DNA of 64,000 bases from Hydractinia symbiolongicarpus (lineage: Eukaryota > Cnidaria > Hydrozoa > Anthoathecata > Hydractiniidae). Each line of letters begins with the position of its first letter. Within the stretch, counting starts at the first letter, position 1. The position numbers were made by a program, and so were the translations under genes. Where the stretch lies: positions 30,506,001 to 30,570,000 of the forward strand of contig NC_079884.1 of the NCBI RefSeq assembly GCF_029227915.1, in the 5' to 3' direction. A model generated the notes under the pieces. The model was not told the DNA's origin. It saw only the letters and a program-made list of their open reading frames with translations, and did not search any database. Positions 54,578 to 64,000 of the stretch are shown here, in pieces.

Positions 54578-57500
54578 GATGAGACGCTAAATGAAAGGGG
54601 TTTAATCGCCGGCAAAGAAAACCCGCGATTTCCCGTAAATCCCGGGCTTGGCCCGTATAGTCGAATGTATACAAAGAAAGTACCCAGGGAGTAAACTCAT
54701 TTCCCAAATGATTTTTTAAATTATTATGTCACCACTAAAACGCATGAGACTTGTAGTTTTCAAAAGTGTTTTCATTTTTGATGAGACGCTCAATAAAAGA
54801 GGTTTAATAGCCGGCAAACGAAAACCCGCGATTTCCCGTAAATCCCGGACTCGGCCCGTATAGTCAAAAGTATACAAAGAAAGTACCCAGGGAGTAAACT
54901 CATTTCCCGAACAATTTTTTAAATTATTTTTTCACCACTAAAACGTAGGAGACTTGTAGTTTTTAGAAATGTTTTCATTTTTGATGAGAGGCTTAATGAA
55001 TGTGGTTTAATCGCCGGCAAACGAAAACCCGCGCTTTCACGTAAACCCCGGACTCGGCCCGTATAGTCAAAAGTATACAAAGAAAGTACCCAGGGAGTAA
55101 ACTCATTTCCCGAACGATTTTTTAAATTATTTTTTCACCACTAAAACGTATGAGACTTGTAGTTTTCAGAAATGTTTTCATTTTTGATGAGACATTTAAT
55201 GAAAGTGGTTTAATCGCCGGCAAATGAAAACCCGCGATTTCCCGTAAATCCCGGGCTTGGCTCGTATAGTCGAATGTATACAAAGAAAGTACCCAGGGAG
55301 TAAACTCATTTCCCGAACGATTTTTTAAATTATTTTTTCACCACTAAAACGCATGAGACTTGTAGTTTTTAAAAATGTTTTCATTTTTGATGAGACGCTG
55401 AATAAAGAAAGTTTAATCGCTGGTAAACGAAAACCCGCGATTTCCCGTAAATCCCGGACTCAGCCCGTATAGTCAAAAGTATACAAAGAAAGTACCCAGG
55501 GAGTAAACTCATTTCCCGAACGATTTTTTAAATTATTTTTTCACCACTAAAACGTATGAGACTTGTATATTTCAGAAATGTTTTCATTTTTGATGAGACA
55601 TTTAATGAAAGTGATTTAATCGCCGGCAAACGAAAACCCGCGATTTCCCGTAAATCCCGGACTCGGCCCGTATAGTCAAAAGTATACAAAGAAAGTATAT
55701 AGGGAGTAAACTCATTTCCCGAACGATTTTTTAAATTATTTTTTCACCACTAAAACGTATGAGACTTGTAGTTTTCAGATATGTTTTCATTTTTGATGAG
55801 AGGCTTAATGAATGTGGTTTAATCGCCGGCAAACGAAAACCCGCGATTTCCCGTAAATCCCGGACTCATCCCGTATAGTCAAAAGTATACAAAGAAAGTA
55901 CCCAGGGAGTAAACTCATTTCCCGAACGATTTTTTAAATTATTTTTTCACCACTAAAACGCATGAGACTTGTAGTTTTTAAAAATGTTTTCATTTTTGAT
56001 GAGACGCTAAATGAAAGGGGTTTAATCGCCGGCAAAGAAAACCCGCGATTTCCCTTAAATCCCGGGCTTGGCCCGTATAGTCGAATGTATACAAAGAAAG
56101 TACCCAGGGAGTAAACTCATTTCCCAAATGATTTTTTAAATTCTTATGTCACCACTAAAACGCATGAGACTTGTAGTTTTCAAAAGTGTTTTCATTTTTG
56201 ATGAGACGCTGAATAAAAGAGGTTTAATCGCCGGCAAACGAAAACCCGCGATTTCCCGTAAATCCCGGACTCGGCCCGTATAGTCAAAAGTATACAAAGA
56301 AAGTACCCAGGGAGTAAACTCATTTCCCGAACGATTTTTTAAATTATTTTTTCACCACTAAAACGTATGAGACTTGTAGTTTTTAGAAATGTTTTCATTT
56401 TTGATGAGAGGCTTAATGAATGTGGTTTAATCGCCGGCAAACGAAAACCCGCGCTTTCCCGTAAACCCCGGACTCGACCCGTATAGTCAAAAGTATACAA
56501 AGAAAGTACCCAGGGAGTAAACTCATTTCCCGAACGATTTTTTAAATTATTTTTTCACCACTAAAACGTATGAGACTTGTAGTTTTCAGAAATGTTTTCA
56601 TTTTTCATGAGACATTTAATGAAAGTGGTTTAATCGCCGGCAAACGAAAACCCGCGATTTCCCGTAAATCTCGGGCTTGGCTCGTATAGTCGAATGTATA
56701 CAAAGAAAGTACCCAGGGAGTAAACTCATTTCCCGAACGATTTTTTAAATTATTTTTTCACCACTAAAACGCATGAGACTTGTAGTTTTCAAAAATGTTT
56801 TCATTTTTGATGAGACGCTAAATGAAAGGGGTTTAATCGCCGGCAAAGAAAACCCGCGATTTCCCGTAAATCCCGGGCTTGGCCCGTATAGTCGAATGTA
56901 TACAAAGAAAGTACCCAGGGAGTAAACTCATTTCCCAAATGATTTTTTAAATTATTATGTCACCACTAAAACGCATGAGACTTGTAGTTTTCAAAAGTGT
57001 TTTCATTTTTGATGAGACGCTGAATAAAAGAGGTTTAATCGCCGGCAAACGAAAACCCGCGATTTCCCGTAAATCCCGGACTCGGCCCGTATAGTCAAAA
57101 GTATACAAAGAAAGTACCCAGGGAGTAAACTCATTTCCCGAACAATTTTTTAAATTATTTTTTCACCACTAAAACGTAGGAGACTTGTAGTTTTTAGAAA
57201 TGTTTTCATTTTTGATGAGAGGCTTAATGAATGTGGTTTAATCGCCGGCAAACGAAAACCCGCGCTTTCCCGTAAACCCCGGACTCGGCCCGTATAGTCA
57301 AAAGTATACAAAGAAAGTACCCAGGGAGTAAACTCATTTCCCGAACGATTTTTTAAATTATTTTTTCACCACTAAAACGTATGAGACTTGTAGTTTTCAG
57401 AAATGTTTTCATTTTTGATGAGACATTTAATGAAAGTGGTTTAATCGCCGGCAAATGAAAACCCGCGATTTCCCGTAAATCCCGGGCTTGGCTCGTATAG

Positions 57501-58024
57501 TCGAATGTATACAAAGAAAGTACCCAGGGAGTAAACTCATTTCCCGAACGATTTTTTAAATTATTTTTTCACCACTAAAACGCATGAGACTTGTAGTTTT
57601 TAAAAATGTTTTCATTTTTGATGAGACGCTGAATAAAGGAAGTTTAATCGCCGGTAAAAGAAAACGCGCGATTTCCCGTAAATCCCGGACTCAGCCCGTA
57701 TAGTCAAAAGTATACAAAGAAAGTACCCAGGGAGTAAACTCATTTCCCGAACGATTTTTTAAATTATTTTTTCACCACTAAAACGTATGAGACTTGTAGT
57801 TTTCAGAAATGTTTTCATTTTTGATGAGACATTTAATGAAAGTGGTTTAATCGCCGGCAAAGAAAACCCGCGATTTCCCGTAAATCCCGGGCTTGGCTCG
57901 TATAGTCGAATGTATACAAAGAAAGTACCCAGGGAGTAAACTCATTTCCCGAACGATTTTTTAAATTATTTTTTCACCACTAAAACGCATGAGACTTGTA
58001 CTTTTCAAAAATGTTTTCATTTTT
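54578..58024 (+). repeat. M2s-led HOR units of 7, 4 and 6 monomers
   Basis: Units: 54578 M2s M3 M4 M1 M5 M1 M4 (1420 bp); 55998 M2s M3 M4 M1 (811 bp); 56809 M2s M3 M4 M1 M5 M1 (1216 bp, the last M1 at 57823 also carrying the CAAAGAAAAC deletion). The M3>M4 junction of the first and third units is tagged by GAACAATTTTTT and CGTAGGAGAC (54945 and 57176). M1 monomers at 54376 and 56606 share AAATCTCGGGC. Confidence 0.83.
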
Positions 58025-59444
58025 GATGAGACGCTAAATGAAAGGGGTTTAATCGCCGGCAAAGAAAACCCGCGATTTCCTGTAAATCCCGGGCTTGGCC
58101 CGTATAGTCGAATGTATACAAAGAAAGTACCCAGGGAGTAAACTCATTTCCCAAACGATTTTTTAAATTATTATGTCACCACTAAAACGCATGAGACATG
58201 TAGTTTTCAAAAATGTTTTCATTTTTGATGAGACGCTGAATAAAAGAGGTTTAATCGCCGGCAAACGAAAACCCGCGATTTCCCGTAAATCCCGGACTCG
58301 GCCCGTATAGTCAAAAGTATACAAAGAAAGTACCCAGGGAGTAAACTCATTTCCCGAACAATTTTTTAAATTATTTTTTCACCACTTAAACGTAGGAGAC
58401 TTGTAGTTTTTAGAAATGTTTTCATTTTTGATGAGAAGCTTAATGAATGTGGTTTAATCGCCGGCAAACGAAAACCCGCGCTTTCCCGTAAACCCCGGAC
58501 TCGGCCCGTATAGTCAAAAGTATACAAAGAAAGTACCCAGGGAGTAAACTCATTTCCCGAACGATTTTTTAAATTATTTTTTCACCACTAAAACGTATGA
58601 GACTTGTAGTTTTCAGAAATGTTTTCATTTTTGATGAGACATTTAATGAAAGTGGTTTAATCGCCGGCAAATGAAAACCCGCGATTTCCCGTAAATCCCG
58701 GGCTTGGCTCGTATAGTCGAATGTATACAAAGAAAGTACCCAGGGAGTAAACTCATTTCCCGAACGATTTTTTAAATTATTTTTTCACCACTAAAACGCA
58801 TGAGACTTGTAGTTTTTAAAAATGTTTTCATTTTTGATGAGACGCTGAATAAAGGAAGTTTAATCGCCGGTAAACGAAAACCCGCGATTTCCCGTAAATC
58901 CCGGACTCAGCCCGTATAGTCAAAAGTATACAAAGAAAGTACCCAGGGAGTAAACTCATTTCCCGAACGATTTTTTAAATTATTTTTTCACCACTAAAAC
59001 GCATGAGACTTGTAGTTTTTAAAAATGTTTTCATTTTTGATGAGACGCTGAATAAAGGAAGTTTAATCGCCGGTAAACGAAAACCCGCGATTTCCCGTAA
59101 ATCCCGGACTCAGCCCGTATAGTCAAAAGTATACAAAGAAAGTACCCAGGGAGTAAACTCATTTCCCGAACGATTTTTTAAATTATTTTTTCACCACTAA
59201 AACGTATGAGACTTGTAGTTTTCAGAAATGTTTTCATTTTTGATGAGACATTTAATGAAAGTGGTTTAATCGCCGGCAAACGAAAACCAGCGATTTCCCG
59301 TAAATCCCGGGCTTGGCTCGTATAGTCGAATGTATACAAAGAAAGTACCCAGGGAGTAAACTCATTTCCCGAACGATTTTTTAAATTATTTTTTCACCAC
59401 TAAAACGCATGAGACTTGTACTTTTCAAAAATGTTTTCATTTTT
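58025..59444 (+). repeat. M2s-led 7-mer with doubled M5 (1420 bp)
   Basis: Order: 58025 M2s, 58227 M3, 58430 M4, 58633 M1, 58836 M5, 59039 M5, 59242 M1. The lead-in carries TTGTACTTTTC, and M2s itself has ATTTCCTGTAAATC; both tags return 1420 bp later. The two M5 monomers at 58836 and 59039 are nearly identical, while the next unit has one, so this is another single-monomer gain or loss. Confidence 0.87.
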
Positions 59445-60661
59445 GATGAGACGCTAAATGAAAGGGGTTTAATCGCCGGCAAAGAAAACCCGCGATTTCC
59501 TGTAAATCCCGGGCTTGGCCCGTATAGTCGAATGTATACAAAGAAAGTACCCAGGGAGTAAACTCATTTCCCAAACGATTTTTTAAATTATTATGTCACC
59601 ACTAAAACGCATGAGACATGTAGTTTTCAAAAATGTTTTCATTTTTGATGAGACGCTGAATAAAAGAGGTTTAATCGCCGGCAAACGAAAACCCGCGATT
59701 TCCCGTAAATCCCGGACTCGGCCCGTATAGTCAAAAGTATACAAAGAAAGTACCCAGGGAGTAAACTCATTTCCCGAACAATTTTTTAAATTATTTTTTC
59801 ACCACTAAAACGTAGGAGACTTGTAGTTTTTAGAAATGTTTTCATTTTTGATGAGAGGCTTAATGAATGTGGTTTAATCGCCGGCAAACGAAAACCCGCG
59901 CTTTCCCGTAAACCCCGGACTCGGCCCGTATAGTCAAAAGTATACAAAGAAAGTACCCAGGGAGTAAACTCATTTCCCGAACGATTTTTTAAATTATTTT
60001 TTCACCACTAAAACGTATGAGACTTGTAGTTTTCAGAAATGTTTTCATTTTTGATGAGACATTTAATGAAAGTGGTTTAATCGCCGGCAAATGAAAACCC
60101 GCGATTTCCCGTAAATCCCGGGCTTGGCTCGTATAGTCGAATGTATACAAAGAAAGTACCCAGGGAGTAAACTCATTTCCCGAACGATTTTTTAAATTAT
60201 TTTTTCACCACTAAAACGCATGAGACTTGTAGTTTTTAAAAATGTTTTCATTTTTGATGAGACGCTGAATAAAGGAAGTTTAATCGCCGGTAAACGAAAA
60301 CCCGCGATTTCCCGTAAATCCCGGACTCAGCCCGTATAGTCAAAAGTATACAAAGAAAGTACCCAGGGAGTAAACTCATTTCCCGAACGATTTTTTAAAT
60401 TATTTTTTCACCACTAAAACGTATGAGACTTGTAGTTTTCAGAAATGTTTTCATTTTTGATGAGACATTTAATGAAAGTGGTTTAATCGCCGGCAAACGA
60501 AAACCCGCGATTTCCCGTAAATCCCGGGCTTGGCTCGTATAGTCGAATGTATACAAAGAAAGTACCCAGGGAGTAAACTCATTTCCCGAACGATTTTTTA
60601 AATTATTTTTTCACCACTAAAACGCATGAGACTTGTACTTTTCAAAAATGTTTTCATTTTT
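59445..60661 (+). repeat. M2s-led 6-mer, sister of the preceding 7-mer (1217 bp)
   Basis: Order: 59445 M2s, 59647 M3, 59850 M4, 60053 M1, 60256 M5, 60459 M1. It matches the preceding unit monomer for monomer except for the single M5. TTGTACTTTTC appears again before the next M2s at 60662. Small differences include ACTTAAACG near 58384 in the 7-mer against ACTAAAACG near 59804, and GAGAAGCTTAATG near 58433 against GAGAGGCTTAATG here. Confidence 0.87.
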
Positions 60662-63600
60662 GATGAGACGCTAAATGAAAGGGGTTTAATCGCCGGCAAA
60701 GAAAACCCGCGATTTCCTGTAAATCCCGGGCTTGGCCCGTATAGTCGAATGTATACAAAGAAAGTACCCAGGGAGTAAACTCATTTCCCAAACGATTTTT
60801 TAAATTATTATGTCACCACTAAAACGCATGAGACTTGTAGTTTTCAAAAGTGTTTTCATTTTTGATGAGACGCTGAATAAAAGAGGTTTAATCGCCGGCA
60901 AACGAAAACCCGCGATTTCCCGTAAATCCCGGACTCGGCCCGTATAGTCAAAAGTATACAAAGAAAGTACCCAGGGAGTAAACTCATTTCCGAACGATTT
61001 TTTAAATTATTTTTTCACCACTAAAACGTATGAGACTTGTAGTTTTCAGATATGTTTTCATTTTTGATGAGAGGCTTAATGAATGTGGTTTAATCGCCGG
61101 CAAACGAAAACCCGCGACTTCCCGTAAACCCCGGACTCGGCCCGTATAGTCAAAAGTATACAAAGAAAGTACCCAGGGAGTAAACTCATTTCCCGAACGA
61201 TTTTTTAAATTATTATTTCACCACTAAAACCCATGAGACGTGTAGTTTTTAAAAATGTTTTCATTTTTGATGAGACGCTGAATAAAGGAAGTTTAATCGC
61301 CGGTAAACGAAAACCCGCGATTTCCCGTAAATCCCGGACTCAGCCCGTATAGTCAAAAGTATACAAAGAAAGTACCCAGGGAGTAAACTCATTTCCCGAT
61401 TGATTTTTTAAATTATTTTTTCACCACTAAAACGCATGAGACTTGTAGTTTTCAAAAATGTTTTCATTTTTGATGAGACGCTAAATGAAAGGGGTTTAAT
61501 CGCCGGCAAAGAAAACCCGCGATTTCCCGTAAATCCCGGGCTTGGCCAGTATAGTCGAATGTATACAAAGAAAGTACCCAGGGAGTAAACTCATTTCCCA
61601 AATGATTTTTTAAATTCTTATGTCACCACTAAAACGCATGAGACTTGTAGTTTTCAAAAGTGTTTTCATTTTTGATGAGACGCTGAATAAAAGAGGTTTA
61701 ATCGCCGGCAAACGAAAACCCGCGATTTCCCGTAAATCCCGGACTCGGCCCGTATAGTCAAAAGTATACAAAGAAAGTACCCAGGGAGTAAACTCATTTC
61801 CCGAACGATTTTTTAAATTATTTTTTCACCACTAAAACGTATGAGACTTGTAGTTTTTAGAAATGTTTTCATTTTTGATGAGAGGCTTAATGAATTTGGT
61901 TTAATCGCCGGCAAACAAAAACCCGCGCTTTCCCGTAAACCCCGGACTCGACCCGTATAGTCAAAAGTATACAAAGAAAGTACCCAGGGAGTAAACTCAT
62001 TTCCCGAACGATTTTTTAAATTATTTTTTCACCACTAAAACGTATGAGACTTGTAGTTTTCAGAAATGTTTTCATTTTTGATGAGACATTTAATGAAAGT
62101 GGTTTAATCGCCGGCAAACGAAAACCCGCGATTTCCCGTAAATCTCGGGCTTGGCTCGTATAGTCGAATGTATACAAAGAAAGTACCCAGGGAGTAAACT
62201 CATTTCCCGAACGATTTTTTAAATTATTTTTTCACCACTAAAACGCATGAGACTTGTAGTTTTCAAAAATGTTTTCATTTTTGATGAGACGCTAAATGAA
62301 AGGGGTTTAATCACCGGCAAAGAAAACCCGCGATTTCCCGTAAATCCCGGGCTTGGCCCGTATAGTCGAATGTATACAAAGAAAGTACCCAGGGAGTAAA
62401 CTCATTTCCCAACTGATTTTTTAAATTATTATGTCACCACTAAAACGCATGAGACTTGTAGTTTTCAAAAGTGTTTTCATTTTTGATGAGACGCTGAATA
62501 AAAGAGGTTTAATCGCCGGCAAACGAAAACCCGCGATTTCCCGTAAATCCCGGACTCGGCCCGTATAGTCAAAAGTATACAAAGAAAGTACCCAGGGAGT
62601 AAACTCATTTCCCGAACAATTTTTTAAATTATTTTTTCACCACTAAAACGTAGGAGACTTGTAGTTTTCAGAAATGTTTTCATTTTTGATGAGACATTTA
62701 ATGAAAGTGGTTTAATCGCCGGCAAACGAAAACCCGCGATTTCCCGTAAATCCCGGGCTTGGCTCGTATAGTCGAATGTATACAAAGAAAGTACCCAGGG
62801 AGTAAACTCATTTCCCGAACGATTTTTTAAATTATTTTTTCACCACTAAAACGCATGAGACTTGTAGTTTTCAAAAATGTTTTCATTTTTGATGAGACGC
62901 TAAATGAAAGGGGTTTAATCGCCGGCAAAGAAAACCCGCGATTTCCTGTAAATCCCGGGCTTGGCCCGTATAGTCGAATGTATACAAAGAAAGTACCCAG
63001 GCAGTAAACTCATTTCCCGAACGATTTTTTAAATTATTATTTCACCACTAAAACCCATGAGACGTGTAGTTTTTAAAAATGTTTTCATTTTTGATGAGAC
63101 GCTGAATAAAGGAAGTTTAATCGCCGGTAAACGAAAGCCCACGATTTCCCGTAAATCCCGGGCTTGGCTCGTATAGTCGAATGTATACAAAGAAAGTACC
63201 CAGGGAGTAAACTCATTTCCCGAACGATTTTTTAAATTATTTTTTCACCACTAAAACGCATGAGACTTGTAGTTTTCAAAAATGTTTTCATTTTTGATGA
63301 GACGCTAAATGAAAGGGGTTTAATCGCCGGCAAAGAAAACCCGCGATTTCCCGTAAATCCCGGGCTTGGCCCGTATAGTCGAATGTATACAAAGAAAGTA
63401 CCCAGGGAGTAAACTCATTTCCCAAACGATTTTTTAAATTATTATGTCACCACTAAAACGCATGAGACTTGTAGTTTTCAAAAGTGTTTTCATTTTTGAT
63501 GAGACGCTGAGTAAAAGAGGTTTAATTGCCGGCAAACGAAAACCCGCGATTTCCCGTAAATCCCGGACTCGGCCTGTATAGTCAAAAGTATACAAAGAAA

Positions 63601-63903
63601 GTACCCAGGGAGTAAACTCATTTCCCGAACGATTTTTTAAATTATTTTTTCACCACTAAAACGTATGAGACCTGTAGTTTTCAGAAATGTTTTCATTTTT
63701 GATGAGAGGCTTAATGAATGTGGTTTAATCGCCGGTAAACGAAAACCCGCGATTTCCCGTAAATCCCGGGCTTGGCTCGTATAGTCGAATGTATACAAAG
63801 AAAGTACCCAGGGAGTAAACTCATTTCCCGAACGATTTTTTAAATTATTTTTTCACCACTAAAACGTATGAGACTTGTAGTTTTTAGAAATGTTTTCATT
63901 TTT
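60662..63903 (+). repeat. Short M2s-led units (4, 4, 3, 2 and 4 monomers)
   Basis: Units: 60662 M2s M3 M4 M5; 61472 M2s M3 M4 M1; 62283 M2s M3 M1; 62891 M2s M5/M1 hybrid; 63296 M2s M3 M4, with M1 cut by the window end. The M3 at 60864 is 202 bp through loss of one C in ATTTCCGAACG. The block 61.4-62.6 kb matches 55.9-57.1 kb at +5474 bp (ATTCTTATG at 56140 and 61614; GACTCGACCC at 56471 and 61945). The 63093 monomer joins an M5 head to an M1 tail and has AAGCCCACG. Confidence 0.83.
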
Positions 63904-64000
63904 GATGAGACATTTAATGAAAGTGGTTTAATCGCTGGCAAATGAAAACCCGCGATTTCCCGTAAATCCCGGGCTTGGCTCGTATAGTCGAATGTATACA
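63904..64000 (+). repeat. Partial M1 monomer at the window edge
   Basis: The first 97 bases of an M1 monomer (GACATTTAATGAAAGTGG, GGCTTGGCTCG, TCGAATG), with AATCGCTGG and AAATGAAAAC variants. The unit is cut by the window and not by a biological boundary. Together with the 4-base remnant at 1-4, it shows that the array extends on both sides. Confidence 0.93.

Larger units (their letters stand above)
1..64000. repeat. Satellite DNA array, 203-bp monomer, head to tail
   Basis: The window consists only of a 203-bp tandem repeat. GATGAG recurs at 5, 208, 411, 614, 817, 1020 and so on to 63904. Between 5 and 63903 I count 315 complete monomers; 203 x 315 minus 52 single-base deletions plus two 3-base insertions equals the 63899 bases covered. 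All units lie in the same orientation. The consensus has about 39% G+C, two A/T-rich stretches (unit bases 134-154 and 181-203) and a G+C-rich centre (unit bases 29-80). No unique DNA, transposon or gene interrupts the array, and it continues past both ends. Such arrays typically form centromeric or pericentromeric heterochromatin (established for satellites in general; the location here is inferred). Species and repeat family are not recognised. Confidence 0.97.

Noticed and set aside
1-64000. CRISPR array
   Set aside because: There are no unique spacers between short repeats. The whole 203-bp unit is the repeat, and neighbouring units differ by only a few percent to about 15 percent by eye.
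1-64000. CENP-B box
   Set aside because: The closest minus-strand stretches, GTTTTCGTTTGCCGG and GTTCGGGAAATGAG, have TTCG but lack the paired CGGG at the required spacing of the mammalian motif, so I do not call a box.
1-64000. Transposon, retrotransposon or helitron fragment within or founding the repeat
   Set aside because: I looked for terminal repeats, target-site duplications, poly(A) tails and coding remnants. Only the short hairpin and the ATGAGAC pair were found, which is too little to assign an element class.
1-64000. Telomeric or subtelomeric simple repeats, rDNA spacer, tRNA or 5S gene
   Set aside because: No TTAGGG-, TTTAGGG- or TTAGG-type runs and no conserved rRNA, 5S or tRNA A/B-box arrangement is seen. 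The sequence changes from unit to unit only by class variants.

Overview
The whole window is one uninterrupted satellite DNA array. A 203-bp unit (about 39% G+C, counted by hand on one consensus) is repeated head to tail, always in the same orientation, from the first base to the last. Taking the G of the conserved GATGAG as base 1, I could step from position 5 to 63903 through 315 consecutive complete monomers: about 261 of 203 bp, 52 of 202 bp and 2 of 206 bp. These lengths sum exactly to the distance covered, so nothing else is inserted. A 4-base remnant at the left end and a 97-base partial monomer at the right end show that the array runs on past both edges. I see no protein-coding gene, RNA gene, transposon, telomeric repeat or CRISPR array.

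Organism: the pattern is that of a eukaryotic nuclear satellite, as found in centromeric or pericentromeric heterochromatin. I do not recognise the family and cannot name the species. The consensus keeps about 13 CpG per unit against about 8 expected. This argues against a heavily CpG-methylated genome (vertebrate or typical plant) and is easier to reconcile with an insect, nematode or other sparsely methylated eukaryote. That is inference.

Organisation: monomers fall into six main classes, here called M1 to M6, told apart mainly by bases 5-25, the 85-110 region and the 3' third. M2s is the 202-bp form of M2. Classes follow one another in preferred orders (M1>M2>M3>M4>M6>M5>M1 is the fullest) and form higher-order repeats (HORs) whose size changes along the window. 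The layout is: 5-2034 two 1015-bp pentamers; 4875-8120 two 1623-bp octamers with no difference noticed; 9745-14210 a 13-monomer unit and a partial, rearranged second copy; 14211-16844 an M1-M2 dimer patch; 17.4-26.98 kb octamers of about 1622 bp plus 9-, 6- and 4-mer derivatives; 26.98-29.6 kb a mosaic; 29.62-32.1 kb 7-mers; 31.9-35.9 kb a 10-mer and a 9-mer; 37.3-41.8 kb a 12-mer and a 10-mer tagged by a run of ten A; 45.86-53.16 kb 10-, 6-, 7- and 10-mers with one common anchor; 53-64 kb short units of 2 to 7 monomers each starting with M2s.

How the parts relate: neighbouring HOR units differ by whole monomers (single-monomer duplications, 2- and 3-monomer deletions, hybrid monomers). This is what unequal exchange, slippage or gene conversion in register would produce. 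The feature most deserving attention inside the monomer is a 9-bp inverted repeat with a TTTT loop at every monomer junction. Its three main class-specific variants all replace a Watson-Crick pair with a G-T wobble, and in one M6 lineage a second change restores full pairing.
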